DNA of 17,455 nucleotides from Thermoplasmatales archaeon ex4484_6 (GTDB taxonomy: Archaea > Thermoplasmatota > Penumbrarchaeia > Penumbrarchaeales > Penumbrarchaeaceae), in NCBI GenBank assembly GCA_002254385.1, contig NJDO01000027.1:1-17455 (forward strand), in the 5' to 3' direction. Under the pieces are notes generated by a model. The model saw only the letters and a list, made by a program, of their open reading frames with translations, was not told the DNA's origin and did not search any database. The position numbers and the translations under genes are program-made. Within the stretch, counting starts at the first letter, position 1. Every line of letters starts with the position of its first letter. Positions 16,001 to 17,455 of this stretch are shown here, piece after piece.

Positions 16001-17455
16001 TATCCCAACTACGTGGATCCCGACAGGGACGGGGACGGTATTCCGAACGAAAACGACACCTATCCCGATGATCTCGACAACGACGGTGTGAACAACGGCC
16101 TGGACAACGACGACGACAATGACAGGATAAAGGACGGGGACGATTACCATCCCCATGACCATGACAATGACGGGGAAAATGATGACACCGATACGGATGA
16201 CGATTCCGACGGTGTGGAGGATTCCTCTGACAGCAATCCCTACGATCAGGACAACGACGGAACTCCCGATGTGTCTGACGGTGACTGGAAGGGCGGGGGA
16301 AAGGCGGACCCGAAGAGCAACAAATGGAACCCGAACCCCAGACCTGGAGGCTCACCCGGCAGTTACGGCGGAGGCGGCGGTTCCGATTCCACCGAAGGTG
16401 AGGACTGGTACTGCACCAACAAACCCGAGCTGAACCTTGCGGAGCTCGCCGTACTGTTATTCGATATCGGCATGATACTGGTGAAGCTCGGGATAGCCCT
16501 TTCCGGAGTGGGAGCCGCAACCGCCACAGCGGTCGCCCTTGGATCCTTCCTGATGAGCATGATAGAGGGGTTTGCGACAAACGCTGCCAAATCGGGATTC
16601 CAGAGCATGACGGGAATGAACTTCCACAGCGCGAAGGTGGGAGCCGCCCAGGCCGCACTCGACTGGCTCGGGGTGGGTGGAAGTTCGGGCTCGAGAGCGC
16701 CTTCCCGGGGATTGAGGGAGAACATAGGAAGGTTCTACGAGAATTACGCGGAGAACACTTCAAGGTATCCGATGACGGTGATGAACGAATACGGAATACA
16801 CCATGTCTGGCAGGAGAGAAGGGACGAGCATGTCCAGCTGTACTATTCCCGGAGGGATGTACCTTACAGCGACCCGGGACCTGATATCCAGCTGACCAAC
16901 TCGAGCCGGGACTGCTCGGATCCGTTCCTGATGACGGATCTCGGCGGATGGATGTACATTGTATGGGCGGAGAATGACGGGGTGTCGGGAAGCATCAAGA
17001 TGATGAAGAGGGTCACGGATACGAATTGGGGGAACGAGATCACCGTATACGATTCCGCCGGAAACGTCCACGATCCGCAGATGATCATCGATTCCCTTAA
17101 CAGAAAGCATTTCGTCTGGGTCGATGACAGGGACGGGAACAGTGAGCTCTACACCAGATATACCCGGGATTTCCGGACATGGTCCTCTCCCTACAGGCTG
17201 ACGGATACATCATATCCGTCCCTCTCGCCGGAGATAGGGGTCGATACATACGACAACGTTCATGTCGTCTGGTCCGACGGGACGGGGTCCTCCAGAGAGA
17301 TATTCCACATTTTGAGCGCCGACAGGGGAGCTTCCTGGGGGAGTGTTCGGCAGATATCCGATTCCGGTGTGGATGCCGGGGAGCCCAGACTGGGGATCAC
17401 CGGCGGGAATGTGATGCATGCTGCATGGAGGGATTCGAGGCACGGCGAGAGCGAG
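13028..17455 (+). CDS. Giant modular cell-surface protein, C-terminus beyond the window
   Basis: This frame is open for 1476 codons to the window edge. The N-terminus has a signal peptide (basic start, hydrophobic AALALVLILVISS, about residues 18-30). Domains by residue: LamG/concanavalin-like (about 44-263, with the HHLVVTW...DVYIDGE core); first half of FN3 (264-303); PA14 (305-425, with LTYDDGARLWIDGELL); second half of FN3 (430-493); a NEW3/CARDB-like sandwich (497-599); FN3 (600-690); two further beta-sandwich-like stretches (691-900); Asp-rich thrombospondin type 3-like repeats (925-1087), expected to bind calcium; a Gly/Pro-rich linker (1088-1128); a hydrophobic helical pair (1137-1182); and a sialidase/BNR-like beta-propeller (from about 1250), with HVWQ, IVWAEN, FVWVDD, HVVWSD and AAWRDS blades. 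The start at 13028 has a weak purine-rich site. It is probably an adhesion or glycan-binding protein; no enzyme active site is seen. Divergent from the kinase operon. Confidence 0.88.
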   Translation, partial: MKEEKIACHESAFRGRGAALALVLILVISSVGGIVSSGGDPARFTAGDILVNYRMNEGSGQIAADSSGNGNDAFLGLSGDAEGEDPDWTEGINGTGLNFDGVNDLLMCSPFDFPATEFAIAFWVNIPDSTYDSFPVSYAVPGEDNEVLIVLRGDIHIEIDWPNEYYVSRDLRDGVWHHLVVTWQSSDGKIDVYIDGELEDSGTLSQGVEVVQGGALSLGYEQDEVGGGFEPNQGLLGSMDEFMILGKYIAGPEVEELYSSYMRPPSGLTAVPGSGFVDLSWNDVVDPDLDHYDIFRVDPGKMNTGLLGFYYDNPNLTDMKMVRVDDSIDFHWEDGAPSPGMGTDDFSVSWRGYLKLEESGDQDIYLTYDDGARLWIDGELLIDDWDNSGEYESFTWKDMEAGYHSIRIDYREADMNAAVSLEIDGPHSPRMVVPPSDLFSFNMTDWVRISSVDVSNFRDSGLEPGIPNFYYVTYVRSDGGESGRSNITAASPSNPSTLIITPNELHTTLGAVLETEITVGNDGRYRDLFELSVGEPYTDWVDIDRPGIYLSPGQKVHLTARIGIPVDAAAGTAGIVVEMRSDLNGVVQSETIWVEISTDPVIRNLKPENGFNSGSMKVLFTWETDLEASTMVYLREKGESEYTEHIGESARVHMVNLSLEREREYEFYVRSDSSYGSASSEVRSFTVSTGIIFSESSYSARVRRDYDQHYSIRVMNIDERLHRATVSIDNPYDDIVIGFVGDGSTDRDLSLPPGTFKNLDLAIHTQDARNIEHRMILNLTTIPPEGEEAVHAFAVLFVKLDHVFVNLSVEEISSNPYTLEKRVRITNIDDTVTDLNVYADEEHASYINMEPAVRHGLLETDGSIEIDIFPQLHFAFVPFTATIYVSAFYRTYSIDLDFEPPEGWEVFSASVYPNWGGFPFVEIPDDDIDLDGIPNAEDPDSDGDGIENVLELFLSLDTDNDGIPNTLDIDDDGDGNPDVSDPWRIDFDNDWYPNYVDPDRDGDGIPNENDTYPDDLDNDGVNNGLDNDDDNDRIKDGDDYHPHDHDNDGENDDTDTDDDSDGVEDSSDSNPYDQDNDGTPDVSDGDWKGGGKADPKSNKWNPNPRPGGSPGSYGGGGGSDSTEGEDWYCTNKPELNLAELAVLLFDIGMILVKLGIALSGVGAATATAVALGSFLMSMIEGFATNAAKSGFQSMTGMNFHSAKVGAAQAALDWLGVGGSSGSRAPSRGLRENIGRFYENYAENTSRYPMTVMNEYGIHHVWQERRDEHVQLYYSRRDVPYSDPGPDIQLTNSSRDCSDPFLMTDLGGWMYIVWAENDGVSGSIKMMKRVTDTNWGNEITVYDSAGNVHDPQMIIDSLNRKHFVWVDDRDGNSELYTRYTRDFRTWSSPYRLTDTSYPSLSPEIGVDTYDNVHVVWSDGTGSSREIFHILSADRGASWGSVRQISDSGVDAGEPRLGITGGNVMHAAWRDSRHGESE
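15800..16287 (+). repeat. Asp-rich thrombospondin type 3-like repeats (protein-level)
   Basis: Within the giant surface protein, residues 925-1087 carry about a dozen tandem DxDxDGxx[NDE] units such as DLDGIPN, DSDGDGIEN, DTDNDGIPN, DRDGDGIPN and DQDNDGTPD. The DNA is rich in GAC/GAT codons. Such units bind calcium along a rigid stalk, here linking beta-sandwich domains to a hydrophobic segment and the propeller. The frame stays open throughout. Confidence 0.85.

Noticed and set aside
15800..16287. CRISPR-like or DNA satellite repeat
   Set aside because: Units are irregular at DNA level and conserved as a protein motif in one open frame; there are no equal spacers.
15663..16763. 366-codon Arg-rich minus-strand frame
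   Set aside because: It is a by-product of Asp-rich GAC/GAT repeats on the plus strand; the low-complexity Arg/Pro/Ser content is typical of an antisense shadow.

Overview
The window looks like a piece of an archaeal chromosome of moderately high G+C. The signs are TATA-like AT boxes about 23-31 bp before several start codons (a leaderless pattern), an archaeal-type mevalonate kinase, a TTG-started ribbon-helix-helix protein, an archaeal-style lipobox protein and a very large modular surface protein. The mix of PAS-rich kinases, a COG2342-type lipoprotein and membrane polyferredoxin suggests a Thermoplasmata-like euryarchaeote, but no ribosomal marker is present, so the placement is only a guess. 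No tRNA, rRNA, insertion sequence or CRISPR array was seen.

Layout. Positions 1-573 (minus) hold the N-terminal part of a membrane-anchored exported protein that runs off the left edge. It is divergent from mevalonate kinase (691-1620, plus). Next come a PH/GRAM-like protein with a SHOCT-like helix pair (1732-2880, plus) and, convergent with it by one base, an M18 aminopeptidase (2882-4342, minus). Divergent from the aminopeptidase are a small ribbon-helix-helix regulator (4509-4784, plus) and a NapH-like membrane polyferredoxin (4840-5610, plus). A 264-base gap rich in inverted repeats precedes a COG2342/GH114-like lipoprotein (5875-6858, plus). A two-gene signalling operon on the minus strand follows: a hybrid kinase of about 1557 residues with seven PAS domains (8155-12828), then a REC-histidine kinase (6975-8132). 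Divergent from it is a surface protein of at least 1476 residues (13028 to the right edge).

How the genes fit together. Mevalonate kinase serves isoprenoid lipid synthesis and the M18 enzyme peptide turnover. The polyferredoxin is a membrane electron carrier whose redox partner is not in the window. The two kinases are translationally coupled and probably form a cytoplasmic phosphorelay; neither has a DNA-binding output domain. The lipoprotein, the left-edge protein and the giant protein are cell-envelope components.

Most notable: the COG2342-family lipoprotein appears circularly permuted relative to the usual TM1410 order; the giant protein seems to carry a PA14 domain inserted inside an FN3 domain; and the small RHH gene has a perfect inverted repeat at its promoter that could be an autoregulatory operator. 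Two large genes (left and right edges) are open at the window boundary.
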